From positions 434,001 to 498,000 of the forward strand of contig OZ245718.1 of the NCBI GenBank assembly GCA_965227045.1: a stretch of 64,000 bases of DNA, read 5' to 3'. Positions 33,851 through 42,099 of the stretch are shown here, piece after piece (the stretch's first letter is position 1; every line of letters starts with the position of its first letter). The notes below the pieces were generated by a model, which did not search any database, was not told the DNA's origin, and saw only the letters and a list, made by a program, of their open reading frames with translations. The stretch is from UBA10649 sp965227045. GTDB taxonomy: Bacteria; Actinomycetota; Actinomycetes; S36-B12. The translations under genes were made by a program, and so were the position numbers.

Positions 33851-34077
33851 TGTATTGTCGCGACATAAGTCGCACCAATATCGACCTGCCCGACGATTTG
33901 GTCGAGGACGTCATGCGGCGCTATGACCTGCCGACCAAGAAGAGCGCGGTCGAGTTCGCCCTCCGCAAGGTCCTGGGAGCTCCCCTGACTATGGAGGACA
34001 TCGAGGCAGCGTTCGGCGTGGGATTCGATCTTGATCTTGAAGATCTCCGCCCCGCGGATGCCGTCGACATCGAGTGA
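33838..34077 (+). CDS. vapB: VapB-type antitoxin
   Basis: A 79-residue antitoxin of the VapB/ribbon-helix-helix group. The DNA-binding N-terminal region is SRTNIDLPDDLVEDVMRRYD-LPTKKSAVEFALR, and the acidic C-terminal tail would wrap the toxin. The start is uncertain: ATG 33838 lies within the operator-like palindrome, and GTG 33850 is the alternative. Neither has a ribosome-binding site, so a leaderless mRNA is possible. The stop overlaps the toxin start by 4 bases. Confidence 0.85.
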   Translation: MCIEVYCRDISRTNIDLPDDLVEDVMRRYDLPTKKSAVEFALRKVLGAPLTMEDIEAAFGVGFDLDLEDLRPADAVDIE

Positions 34078-34487
34078 CGCGCTACCTGCTCGATACCTCC
34101 GTCTGGATTCTCTTCCTTCGTGGGAATCGCGAGATCCGAACACGTATCGAAGGTCTCCTCGCCAGGGGAGACCAGGTCGTGTCCTGCGGTTTCGTGGGGA
34201 TGGAGCTTCTCGCAGGTGTCAACGGGCGAAATGCCGCGGTTGTCGAGAAGTTGGTCGACGACCTAAGAGACCTGCGATTCGACGAGCATCAGGATTTCGA
34301 GACGGCCGCTCGACTGAATGTCGCTGCGCGGCGGCACGGACTCGCTGTTCGTAGTCTCGTCGATTGCCTCATCGCGAGCATCGTGTTGCGTCAGGACGAT
34401 GTCGTCCTTGCGCATTGCGATGGAGATTTCGACAGGCTTGCGAGAGTGTCCACTCTGCGGACCGAGCGATGGGACGACGCTGCCTAG
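34074..34487 (+). CDS. vapC: VapC-type PIN-domain ribonuclease toxin
   Basis: A 137-residue PIN-domain toxin. The acidic catalytic residues are present: RYLLDTSVWI (Asp), CGFVGMELLAG (Glu), LVDCLIASI (Asp) and CDGDFDRLA (Asp). VapC toxins are Mg2+-dependent ribonucleases that often cut tRNA or rRNA; the target here is unknown. GTG 34074 overlaps the vapB stop, giving coupled translation. The 3' end overlaps the convergent DUF5703 gene by 4 bases. Confidence 0.92.
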   Translation: MTRYLLDTSVWILFLRGNREIRTRIEGLLARGDQVVSCGFVGMELLAGVNGRNAAVVEKLVDDLRDLRFDEHQDFETAARLNVAARRHGLAVRSLVDCLIASIVLRQDDVVLAHCDGDFDRLARVSTLRTERWDDAA

Positions 34488-34684
34488 GCGGTGCGCATCG
34501 CGCGGTACACACGCCGCTTGAGCCTGACCGACTTCCTGCCGTCGGGATAGATGCGCAGCCGGTCGAGTTCCCAGTGCTCGGTCTCGGCCGCGCCGGTGAG
34601 CAGCACGCGGGCGACCTCTCTGCTGGTGCCGCGGGGCAGGGACAGGTCGCGGAACTCCCAGGTCGGTTCCGTGCGCACTGTCAT
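34484..34684 (-). CDS. DUF5703 family small protein
   Basis: A 66-residue protein, typical of actinobacterial DUF5703 (WEFRDLSLPRGTSREVARVL; HWELDRLRIYPDGRKSVRLK). It has a compact alpha/beta pattern and a basic C-terminus. Function unknown. It follows the aldo/keto reductase gene by 5 bases and is likely cotranscribed. Confidence 0.85.
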   Translation of the reverse strand: MTVRTEPTWEFRDLSLPRGTSREVARVLLTGAAETEHWELDRLRIYPDGRKSVRLKRRVYRAMRTA

Positions 34685-34689
34685 GCCCC

Positions 34690-35673
34690 TTACCTCCGCT
34701 GAGCCCAGCCGGACTCGGGATAGCCCATCGGAGGAGCGGACACGTCGTCAAGTGCTGTGTTGATCTCGTCGGGCAGCACGAGTTCCTCGCTCGCGAGCGC
34801 GGCGAGCAGTTGCGTGTTCGTGCGGGCGCCGAGGATCGGCGCGACGACTCCGGGGCGGTCACGCAGCCAGGCGAGGGCAACCTCGGTGGGGGAGCAGCCC
34901 AGTCCCTCCGCCGCAGTCGAGAGGGCATCGATGATGCGTCGGCCGCGCTCATCGAGGTAGGTCTGCACCCAGGCGGCGGTATCGGCGTTCGCGCCACGCG
35001 AGTCGATGGGCGTGCTGTGTCGGTACTTACCGGTCAGGACTCCGCGACCGAGCGGCGACCACGGCAGGATGCCCATGCCCAGGCTCTGCGCGGCGGGAAT
35101 GATCTCCCGTTCGATGCCGCGCTCGAGCAGCGAGTACTCCATCTGCGCGGTGACCAGGTGAGCGCGCCCGGGCACGGCCTGCTGCCACGTCGCGGCGCGC
35201 GACATCTGCCAGCCGGAGTAGTTCGAGATGCCGGCGTAGCGGGCCTTCCCGCTCTGCACTGCGTGGTCGATCGCCGCGAGTGTCTCGTCCATCGGTGTCC
35301 AGGGATCCCACGCGTGCAGCTGCCACAGGTCGACGGCTTCCGTTCGCAGCCTTCGCAGCGAGGCATCCAGCGATCGGAGCAGGTGCACGCGCGAGGTGTT
35401 CGTGCGCCGCTCGGAGCCGTCGACCGCTCCGGCCTTTGTGGCGATGACGACCTGGTCGCGAACCTCGAACTCCTCCACCAGTTCGCCGACGAGCGACTCG
35501 GACGCGCCGTTGCCGTAGGCATCGGCGGTGTCGAGGAGAGTGCCGCCGGCGTCGAGGAAGACCGCGAGCTGGTCGCGGGCGTCGAACTCGTCAGTGCTGC
35601 GGCCCCAGGTGCCGGTGCCGAGCGCGAGCCGGCCGACCCACAGGCCGGACCTGCCGAGGGGCCTGAGTTCCAT
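34690..35673 (-). CDS. Aldo/keto reductase
   Basis: A 327-residue (beta/alpha)8 NADPH-dependent oxidoreductase. The catalytic tetrad is present: Asp (LLDTADAYGNG), Tyr (same segment), Lys (VVIATKAGAVDG) and His (DLWQLHAWDP). The AKR signature YAGISNYSGWQ and the C-terminal cofactor region PILGARTNTQL are intact. Substrate unknown. It leads an operon with the DUF5703 gene. Confidence 0.92.
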   Translation of the reverse strand: MELRPLGRSGLWVGRLALGTGTWGRSTDEFDARDQLAVFLDAGGTLLDTADAYGNGASESLVGELVEEFEVRDQVVIATKAGAVDGSERRTNTSRVHLLRSLDASLRRLRTEAVDLWQLHAWDPWTPMDETLAAIDHAVQSGKARYAGISNYSGWQMSRAATWQQAVPGRAHLVTAQMEYSLLERGIEREIIPAAQSLGMGILPWSPLGRGVLTGKYRHSTPIDSRGANADTAAWVQTYLDERGRRIIDALSTAAEGLGCSPTEVALAWLRDRPGVVAPILGARTNTQLLAALASEELVLPDEINTALDDVSAPPMGYPESGWAQRR

Positions 35674-35748
35674 GCAGGCACGCTACCCCTCGCGAGGGCG
35701 GTGGTGGCGTTGCCTCGCGTCGGGGCAGCGGGGCATCCGATAAGTTTG

Positions 35749-35758
35749 GAAACGTTTC
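35749..35758. promoter_or_regulatory. LacI-type operator candidate upstream of the MFS gene
   Basis: GAAACGTTTC is a perfect 10-bp palindrome in the context TTTGGAAACGTTTCTA, about 30 bases before the MFS start. The central CG with AAA/TTT flanks is the usual form of LacI-family operators. No LacI-type regulator is in the window. Confidence 0.4.
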
Positions 35759-35786
35759 TACCGATCCGAGGGACTGGCTTAGCTCC

Positions 35787-36998
35787 GTGCGCTGGCAACC
35801 CAGAGCCCCGCGGACCAATCGCGGGTGGCTCCTACTCCTCGGGTCGCTGGTCGCCCTGAACCCGATCGGCCTGGAGATGTATATCCCGGGCCTGCCGGCG
35901 ATTGCCGCCGGCCTGGACACCGACATCGTCACGACCCAACTCACGATGACCGCGCTGCTCTTCGGGGCCGCGGCAGGTCAGTTCGTCGGCGGCCCGATCA
36001 GTGACCTCGTGGGTCGACGACTGCCGGTCCTCATCGGGTTGGCGATGGTGGCGGCCAGCATGGGCATCGGCGCTGCGTCACCGTCGATCGGCGTGCTGAT
36101 CGCGTGCCGGGCGATTGCTGGGCTCGGCACGGGCGTCGTGGTTGTGTGTGCGAACGCGACCGTGCGTGATCGCTACAGCGGCATGAACCTCGCCAAGACG
36201 TTCTCGCAGGTCATGGCAATCAGCACGCTGGTACCCGTGGTCGGCCCGACCCTCGGTGCGGGGATCATGCGCATCTTCGGGTGGCGGGGGCTCGTTGCCT
36301 TCCTGGGCCTGATCGCCGCAGGCATCCTCGTCGCGGCCTTCCGGCTGCTGCCCGACACGAACGCCACCACGGTGCACGAGACCAGGTGGCTGAGCCGCAT
36401 GCGGTCGGACGGTGCGGCACTTGCTCGCGATCGGGATTTCGTCGGCTACGCCGTCGTGCTTCTCCTTGCGAGCGCAGCCTATTTCGCCGGCACGGCCGCC
36501 TCCGCATTCGTGCTGCAGGGTGAGTTCGGCATGACTCCGCTCCAGTACTCGGTCGTCCTCGGCGTCAATGGCATCGGCGTCATCCTCGTCAGTCTCGTCG
36601 CCTCGAAGCGCGTCCATGTCTACGGTCCGCGGCGACTGCTGATCACAGGCCTATGTCTGCTGCTGGTGACCGCAGTACTGCTGCTGGTGTCGACCGCAGG
36701 GTCGCTTGTCGTGCTCCTCGTCGGGCTGTTCACCTTGAACCTCGGCGTCGGACTGATCTTCCCTGCCGCCAGGGCGCTCGCCCCTCATAAGCACGCAGAG
36801 CGCGCCGGCAGCGCTTACGCCATCCTCGGCGTCACACAGTTCGTGGTGAGCGGCCTTGCGGCCCCGCTCACCGGCCTGCTGCCGTGGGCGTTGCTGACCT
36901 CGCTCGGAATCGTCGTCGCCGTCCTATCCGTTGGCGCCGTCGCTGCCCTCGTCATCACCGACCGCACTACTGCGGAACGGGCGACTGCGTCGGCGTAG
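35787..36998 (+). CDS. MFS transporter, Bcr/CflA drug-resistance type
   Basis: A 403-residue major facilitator with 12 predicted transmembrane helices. The Bcr/CflA signatures are IGLEMYIPGLPAIAAGL in helix 1, GQFVGGPISDLVGRRLPVL (motif A) and RAIAGLGTGVVVV (motif B/C region). It probably exports a drug or metabolite with proton antiport. A LacI-type operator candidate lies upstream. Its 3' end overlaps the convergent sulfatase gene by 32 bases. Confidence 0.9.
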   Translation: MRWQPRAPRTNRGWLLLLGSLVALNPIGLEMYIPGLPAIAAGLDTDIVTTQLTMTALLFGAAAGQFVGGPISDLVGRRLPVLIGLAMVAASMGIGAASPSIGVLIACRAIAGLGTGVVVVCANATVRDRYSGMNLAKTFSQVMAISTLVPVVGPTLGAGIMRIFGWRGLVAFLGLIAAGILVAAFRLLPDTNATTVHETRWLSRMRSDGAALARDRDFVGYAVVLLLASAAYFAGTAASAFVLQGEFGMTPLQYSVVLGVNGIGVILVSLVASKRVHVYGPRRLLITGLCLLLVTAVLLLVSTAGSLVVLLVGLFTLNLGVGLIFPAARALAPHKHAERAGSAYAILGVTQFVVSGLAAPLTGLLPWALLTSLGIVVAVLSVGAVAALVITDRTTAERATASA

Positions 36999-38595
36999 CG
37001 GTGGGCCCGGTGGTAGCCAGATCGGCGGCGATCGGTGAACCGTCGGTCCAGGTGTCGGCCGTGCGGCAGGTCTCGCCTGTGCACGTCGCCAGCGCCTTGA
37101 GGTGTGAACTCAATTCGGCAACCACCGCAGCGGGTGTGGAGTCGACGACGTTGTCGATCTCCGCCCGATCCTTCTGCAGGTTGAACAGCTCCCTCACGCC
37201 GTTCTTGTACTCGACGTACAGCCACTTCTCCGTGCGCAGCGCGTAGTAGTTCGGCGTCTTGAAGGCCTGGAAGTCCGGGTCATTGAATGCCGTGTCGCCG
37301 AGGCTCTCGGTGAGAACGCCGGTGCGGAGCCTCGCTGACGGGTTTGCCAGCAGCGGGACGAGCGAACGGCCGTCGGTCCAGTCCGGGACCTGGGCGCCAA
37401 GAAGCTCGGCGAACGTCGGGCCGAGATCGATGGTCGACGTCATCGCGCTCGACGTCGACCCGGGCGTGATGCCCGGGCCGATGAGGATCGTCGGGACGAC
37501 CGTGTCCTCCTTGTACGGGGTGCGCTTGCCGGGGGTGAGCTTGTGGTTCAGGGCGTGGAACCCGTTGTCCGAGCTGACCACGATGAGTGTCGAGTTCAGC
37601 GTGCCCGCCTTCCTCAGCGCATTGCGCACGGCAACGACCGTGTCGGCGATCGACTCGGTCGACTGCACCCGCTCGCGCCAGTAGGCGTCGTACTTCGCCA
37701 CCCGGCTCGCGCTGATGTGCGGCTTGCGAGCAAGCCACGGCACGGCGTTCTTGCCCTCGACGTTGAAGGACTTCGCGCGCGGGATCTTCGTGTTCTTATG
37801 GCTGCCCGCATGCCGAGCGGCAACAGGGGCCGGATGGTGGGGCGCCGTCGAGTTCACCTGCAGGTAGAAGGGCGACTTCGCGGTGCTGATGAAGTCGACG
37901 GCCTCGTGAGTCAGGACGTCGTTGAGGAAGTCGCTCTTGCGGTTGGCGTAAGACGCCAGCTTTCCGTCGTCGTTGACGGTGTAGCCGTAGCCGCGGTACA
38001 TGCCGCTCTTCGTCGTCGGGACGAACCAGCGGTCCCAACCTGCGGGGATTGCTGTCGGGTCGCCGTCCTCGCCGTAGCCGTTGAGGTACTTGCCGAGGAA
38101 TGCGGTGTTGACGCCTGCGGCGTGCAGCCACACTGGCAGGCAGTCCTCCTCCTCGCCCTTCTCCGCGAACGTCGCCCAGCCGCCCTGGGAGTAGACGAGG
38201 TTCGACAGCACGCCGTGGTTGTGGACGTATTGCGAGCGCAGGATCGACGTGCGCGACGGGCAGCACAGCGACTCGGTCGCGACCAGATTCGTCAGCGTCA
38301 GCCCGTCCTTGTGCAGGGACTTCAGGCGCGCCACCTGCTCGAAGGTCTCGGTGTCGAGGTCGTCGGCGAGGATGAAGACGATGTTCTTGATGGCCGTCGG
38401 GGGACCGGCCGAGGTCGTCGGGGCCGTGGTCGCAGTCGGCGCGGGCAGCGGATCCTCGGCGAGAGGTGCGGCCTGGGCATCCGAGCTCGCGAGCAGCCGG
38501 GATCCAGATACGGCGGCGGTCAGCAGCAGCGCGATGGCAAGGGCCACAACGACCCAGCCACGCCGACTGGAACGAGCATTAGCGATTAAGTCCAT
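36967..38595 (-). CDS. Exported/membrane-anchored arylsulfatase
   Basis: A 542-residue sulfatase. The N-terminus has a basic stretch and one hydrophobic helix (VVVALAIALLLTAAV), then a PT-rich spacer. The catalytic domain starts at NIVFILADDLD (metal-binding Asp pair), and LCCPSRTSILRSQY contains the CxPSR motif, whose Cys becomes formylglycine. The end is Thr/Pro-rich. It would release sulfate from aromatic or sugar sulfates outside the membrane. ATG 38595 is preferred over the far upstream frame start. TATACT sits six bases upstream, which suggests a leaderless transcript. Confidence 0.9.
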   Translation of the reverse strand: MDLIANARSSRRGWVVVALAIALLLTAAVSGSRLLASSDAQAAPLAEDPLPAPTATTAPTTSAGPPTAIKNIVFILADDLDTETFEQVARLKSLHKDGLTLTNLVATESLCCPSRTSILRSQYVHNHGVLSNLVYSQGGWATFAEKGEEEDCLPVWLHAAGVNTAFLGKYLNGYGEDGDPTAIPAGWDRWFVPTTKSGMYRGYGYTVNDDGKLASYANRKSDFLNDVLTHEAVDFISTAKSPFYLQVNSTAPHHPAPVAARHAGSHKNTKIPRAKSFNVEGKNAVPWLARKPHISASRVAKYDAYWRERVQSTESIADTVVAVRNALRKAGTLNSTLIVVSSDNGFHALNHKLTPGKRTPYKEDTVVPTILIGPGITPGSTSSAMTSTIDLGPTFAELLGAQVPDWTDGRSLVPLLANPSARLRTGVLTESLGDTAFNDPDFQAFKTPNYYALRTEKWLYVEYKNGVRELFNLQKDRAEIDNVVDSTPAAVVAELSSHLKALATCTGETCRTADTWTDGSPIAADLATTGPTATPTQSPVPQ

Positions 38596-38601
38596 CGAAT
38601 T

Positions 38602-38607
38602 AGTATA
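38602..38607 (-). promoter_or_regulatory. -10 element for a leaderless sulfatase mRNA
   Basis: On the minus strand TATACT is followed by AATTCG and then the ATG at 38595. This spacing places +1 at or next to the A of the start codon, the usual layout of leaderless actinobacterial genes. No ribosome-binding site is present. Confidence 0.5.
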
Positions 38608-38674
38608 GATTAGGACCCGTACGCATTCGCGCAGCCCTGTCCTGCGTGTTCGACCACATTTGAGGGAGCACCGA

Positions 38675-39802
38675 ATGACCCGCATGCGAGTACTCACCGC
38701 CCTGGCCGCCCTTGCCGTCCTGGGCGCCAGCTGCCTGGGCGCGACAGGCGCCGGCGCAGCCCCACTTCCTGCGGGCGCGGTGTCCGCGGCAGCATCCGCA
38801 GCGGTGCCATACGCGCTGCCCAAGCTGCCCACGGCGCCGGTCGTGCGCATCGGGTTCTTCGCCAACCTCACGCATGCTCCCGCGCTCGTCGCGCAGCAGT
38901 TACGCCTGTTTGAGGCGTTCCTGGGCAAGGACGGCACGAAGGTCGAGTACGTCCTGTTCAACGCCGGCCCCGCCGCAATCGAGGCGATGAAGGGCGGCGC
39001 GATCGACGTCGCCTACATCGGCCCGAACCCTGCGGTTACGGGCTTCAACTCGACCAACGGCGCGCTGCTGCGCGTCGTGTCGGGCGCGACCTCCGGCGGC
39101 GCGCAGCTGGTCGTGAAGTCGTCGATCAGGAAGGTCTCTGACCTCAAGGGCAAGAAGATCGCCACCCCGCAACTGGGCAACACCCAGGACGTCGCGCTGC
39201 GCTCGTGGCTCAAGGAGAACGGGCTGTCGTCGACCACGACCGGCTCTGGCGACGTCGGCGTCATCCCCACGGAGAACGCCACGACGCTCTCTCTGTTCAA
39301 GGCCGGCCAGATCGACGGCGCCTGGGTCCCGGAGCCCTGGGCGTCGAGGCTGGTGATCGAGGCGGGCGCGCGAGTGTTCCTCGACGAGAAGACGCTGTGG
39401 CCCGGCGGCCGCTTCGTGACGACGAACATCATCGCGGCGCAGTCCTTCCTCGCGAAGTACCCCGGGACCGTGCGGTCCGTCCTGCAGGCCAACGACAGCG
39501 CCATCGCGTACATCGCGAAGAACGAGACCAAGGCGAAGGCGCTCGTGCAGAAGCAGCTGAACACGTGGACCGGCAAGCCGCTGGCGCCTGGCGTCATCGA
39601 GCGGTCGTGGGACAACCTGCGGTTCACCTGGGACCCGCTGCCGCTGACCTTGAAGAAGAGCGCTGATGACGCCGTCAGCGTCGGACTTCTCACCCTCGGG
39701 CCGAACAAGCTCACAGGCATCTACGACCTGCGCCTGCTCAACCAGGTGCTCAAGGCGGCCGATGCTGCGCCGGTCTCGACTGCGGGCCTCGGGCCGCAGT
39801 AG
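38675..39802 (+). CDS. SsuA-like ABC transporter substrate-binding protein (orphan)
   Basis: A 375-residue periplasmic-type binding protein of the aliphatic sulfonate/nitrate/taurine class. It has a signal sequence (VLTALAALAVLGASCLG) and IGFFANLTHAPALVAQQLRL. The family pattern continues with GAIDVAYIGPNP, KVSDLKGKKIATPQLGNTQD and IDGAWVPEPWASRLV. The lipobox is weak (GASC), so lipidation is uncertain. GAGGGAG precedes ATG 38675. No permease or ATPase gene is nearby; the partner is presumably elsewhere. Divergent from the sulfatase, which supports a sulfur-acquisition role. Confidence 0.87.
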   Translation: MTRMRVLTALAALAVLGASCLGATGAGAAPLPAGAVSAAASAAVPYALPKLPTAPVVRIGFFANLTHAPALVAQQLRLFEAFLGKDGTKVEYVLFNAGPAAIEAMKGGAIDVAYIGPNPAVTGFNSTNGALLRVVSGATSGGAQLVVKSSIRKVSDLKGKKIATPQLGNTQDVALRSWLKENGLSSTTTGSGDVGVIPTENATTLSLFKAGQIDGAWVPEPWASRLVIEAGARVFLDEKTLWPGGRFVTTNIIAAQSFLAKYPGTVRSVLQANDSAIAYIAKNETKAKALVQKQLNTWTGKPLAPGVIERSWDNLRFTWDPLPLTLKKSADDAVSVGLLTLGPNKLTGIYDLRLLNQVLKAADAAPVSTAGLGPQ

Positions 39803-39841
39803 GGAGCATTAGGCTCGGTCGCACTCGACTGGGAGGCACCA

Positions 39842-40891
39842 ATGCGGCTGGGCTTGAATCTGGGCTACTGGGGCGCCGGCAACGACGCCAACAATCTCGT
39901 CCTCGCCCGGGAGGCCGACAAGCTCGGCTACTCGGTGGTGTGGGCGGCCGAGGCCTACGGGTCCGACGCGGCCACGGTGCTCTCGTGGGTAGCCGCGCAG
40001 ACCGAGAAGATCGATGTCGGCTCCGCGGTGTTCCAGATCCCTGCACGTACTCCAGCGATGACCGCGATGACGGCGGCGACCCTCGACACCTTGTCGGGCG
40101 GACGCTTCCGCCTCGGCCTCGGTGTCTCGGGACCGCAGGTGTCCGAGGGCTGGCACGGCGTGCGCTTCGACAAGCCGCTGACCCGCACGCGCGAGTACGT
40201 CACGATCGTGCGCACCGCGCTGGCCCGCAAGAAGGTCATCTTCGACGGCGAGTTCTTCACCCTGCCGCTGCCCGACGGCCCGGGCAAGGCGCTGTCCCTG
40301 ACGGTGCACCCGGTCCGCGAGGAGATCCCGGTTTACCTCGCCGCGATCGGCCCCAAGAACCTCGAGCTCACCGGCGAGATCGCCGACGGCTGGCTGGCGA
40401 TCTTCTTCTCCCCGGAGAACGCCGCGGAGATCATGGCCCCGCTGCGCGCCGGGCGCGAGAGCGTCGGCAAGTCGATGGACGGCTTCGACGTCGTCCCGAC
40501 GGTTCCCGTGGTCTTCGGCGACGACGTCGCGGCATGCGCCGACCCGATCCGCCCGTACTCCGCTCTCTACATCGGCGGCATGGGCAGCCGCGAGAAGAAC
40601 TTCTACAACCAGCTCGCCACCCGAATGGGCTACGAGGCCGAGGCGATCGAGATCCAGGACAAGTACCTCGCTCGTGAGTACCGCGAGGCATGGGCTGCCG
40701 TGCCGATGGAGTTCATCGACCGCACGTCGCTCATCGGGCCACCCGAGCGGGTGCGCGACCGCCTCAGCGCGTTCGCCGAGGCCGGCGTCACCACCTTGAC
40801 CATCGCGGCCTACGACGGAGACCTCGAGCAGCAGCTGTCGACCCTGCGCACCATGGTCGATGTTCTCGAGGCGTCGGGTCTGGCCACGTAG
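39842..40891 (+). CDS. LLM class F420-dependent oxidoreductase
   Basis: A 349-residue luciferase-like enzyme of the F420 family TIGR03559 (Rv3520c-like): LGLNLGYWGAGNDANNLVLA at the N-terminus, YSVVWAAEAYGSDAATVLSW, and LSGGRFRLGLGVSGPQVSEG. It would use coenzyme F420 to oxidise or reduce an unknown substrate. It follows the binding-protein gene by 39 bases, and its TAG overlaps the uppP GTG by one base, so it is likely cotranscribed with uppP. Confidence 0.9.
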   Translation: MRLGLNLGYWGAGNDANNLVLAREADKLGYSVVWAAEAYGSDAATVLSWVAAQTEKIDVGSAVFQIPARTPAMTAMTAATLDTLSGGRFRLGLGVSGPQVSEGWHGVRFDKPLTRTREYVTIVRTALARKKVIFDGEFFTLPLPDGPGKALSLTVHPVREEIPVYLAAIGPKNLELTGEIADGWLAIFFSPENAAEIMAPLRAGRESVGKSMDGFDVVPTVPVVFGDDVAACADPIRPYSALYIGGMGSREKNFYNQLATRMGYEAEAIEIQDKYLAREYREAWAAVPMEFIDRTSLIGPPERVRDRLSAFAEAGVTTLTIAAYDGDLEQQLSTLRTMVDVLEASGLAT

Positions 40892-41709
40892 TGTCCTGGT
40901 TCGAAGCGATCGTCCTCGGCCTCATCCAGGGGTTGACGGAATTCCTGCCGATCTCCTCGAGCGCTCACCTGCTGATCTTCTCCCAGCTGTTCGGCTGGGA
41001 GGACCCGGGCGCCGCGTTCACCGCAGTCACCCAGATCGGCACCGAGATGGCCGTCGTCATCTATTTCCGCCACGAGATCGGCCGCATCATCACGGCCACG
41101 TTCCGGTCGATCCGCAATGCCGAGGCGCGTCAGGAACCCGATGCGCGCATGGGCTTTCTCATCATCATCGGCACGATCCCGGTCGCCGTACTCGGCTTCT
41201 TGTTCAAGGACCAGATTGAGACGGCCGCCCGGAACCTGTGGCTCGTTGCGATCATGCTCATCGTCTTCGGCATCGTGCTGGGCGTGTGCGATGCGCTCGG
41301 CGCGCGCGTGAAGTCCGAGGAGGAGATCACCGTCCGCGACGGCGTGCTCTTCGGGCTCGCGCAGTCGCTGGCCCTGATCCCCGGCGTCTCGCGGTCGGGC
41401 GCGACGATCTCGGCTGGGCTCGCGATGGGCTACACGCGCGGCGCGGCGACGCGCTATGCCTTCCTCCTTGCGGTGCCGGCAGTGCTCGCCTCGGGACTGT
41501 TCGAGGCCCGGAAGATCGGTGACGAGGCCAACGTGGCGTGGGGACCGACGCTCCTCGCGACTGCCATCGCCTTCGGTGTGGGCTTCGCGGTGATCCGCTG
41601 GCTGATGCGCTACCTGTCGACGGGCACCTTCTTGCCGTTCGTTCTATACCGCCTCGGCCTCGGCGGGATCCTGCTGATCCTGCTCGGCGTCGGGGTGCTG
41701 AACGCGTAG
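40891..41709 (+). CDS. uppP: Undecaprenyl-diphosphatase
   Basis: A 272-residue integral membrane phosphatase (BacA/UppP) that recycles undecaprenyl pyrophosphate for cell-wall synthesis. Both signature motifs are present: GLTEFLPISSSAHLLI (E-rich motif) and PGVSRSGATISAGL, with about eight transmembrane helices. GTG 40891 overlaps the preceding stop. It opens the uppP-to-mshC conserved neighbourhood. Confidence 0.95.
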   Translation: MSWFEAIVLGLIQGLTEFLPISSSAHLLIFSQLFGWEDPGAAFTAVTQIGTEMAVVIYFRHEIGRIITATFRSIRNAEARQEPDARMGFLIIIGTIPVAVLGFLFKDQIETAARNLWLVAIMLIVFGIVLGVCDALGARVKSEEEITVRDGVLFGLAQSLALIPGVSRSGATISAGLAMGYTRGAATRYAFLLAVPAVLASGLFEARKIGDEANVAWGPTLLATAIAFGVGFAVIRWLMRYLSTGTFLPFVLYRLGLGGILLILLGVGVLNA

Positions 41710-41712
41710 CGA

Positions 41713-42051
41713 CTAGCTCGCCGGGTCGTACATGAACTCGCGGAGTTCCTGCGAGCAACGGCATGCCACCGCGATCCTCCTGGCCCACTCGACCCCGTCG
41801 GCGCGCGTCGGAAGTTCCAGCACGGTGAACCCGCCCTTGAGGTAGGAGCCCGGGTAGATCTCGGCACTCACGGCGCCGTCGGCGGAGACGAGGACCGGAT
41901 CGACGCCCTCGTGGATCCCGCCTCCGAATACGTAGACGCCAGCGGCCTTGGCCTCCTCGATGACGGCGCGGGCGGCGGCGGAGACGATCGGGAACTCCTC
42001 ATCGGTGAGCACCATGGCTTCGCTTGGGAAGGAGATGAGGTATTTGGTCAT
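41713..42051 (-). CDS. YciI/DGPF-like protein C
   Basis: A 112-residue protein of the YCII-related fold (KYLISFPSEAMVL, AGVYVFGGGIHEGVDPVLVS, GFTVLELPTRADGVEWARRI). The DGPF motif is not conserved, unlike the proteins at 9450 and 9896, and no sigma factor is adjacent. ATG 42051 is preferred to the longer frame. It lies downstream of corA on the same strand. Confidence 0.75.
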   Translation of the reverse strand: MTKYLISFPSEAMVLTDEEFPIVSAAARAVIEEAKAAGVYVFGGGIHEGVDPVLVSADGAVSAEIYPGSYLKGGFTVLELPTRADGVEWARRIAVACRCSQELREFMYDPAS

Positions 42052-42099
42052 GCGCCGATGCTGCCGTGCGAGCGGCACCGACCGCAATGGTCGTGGTGG

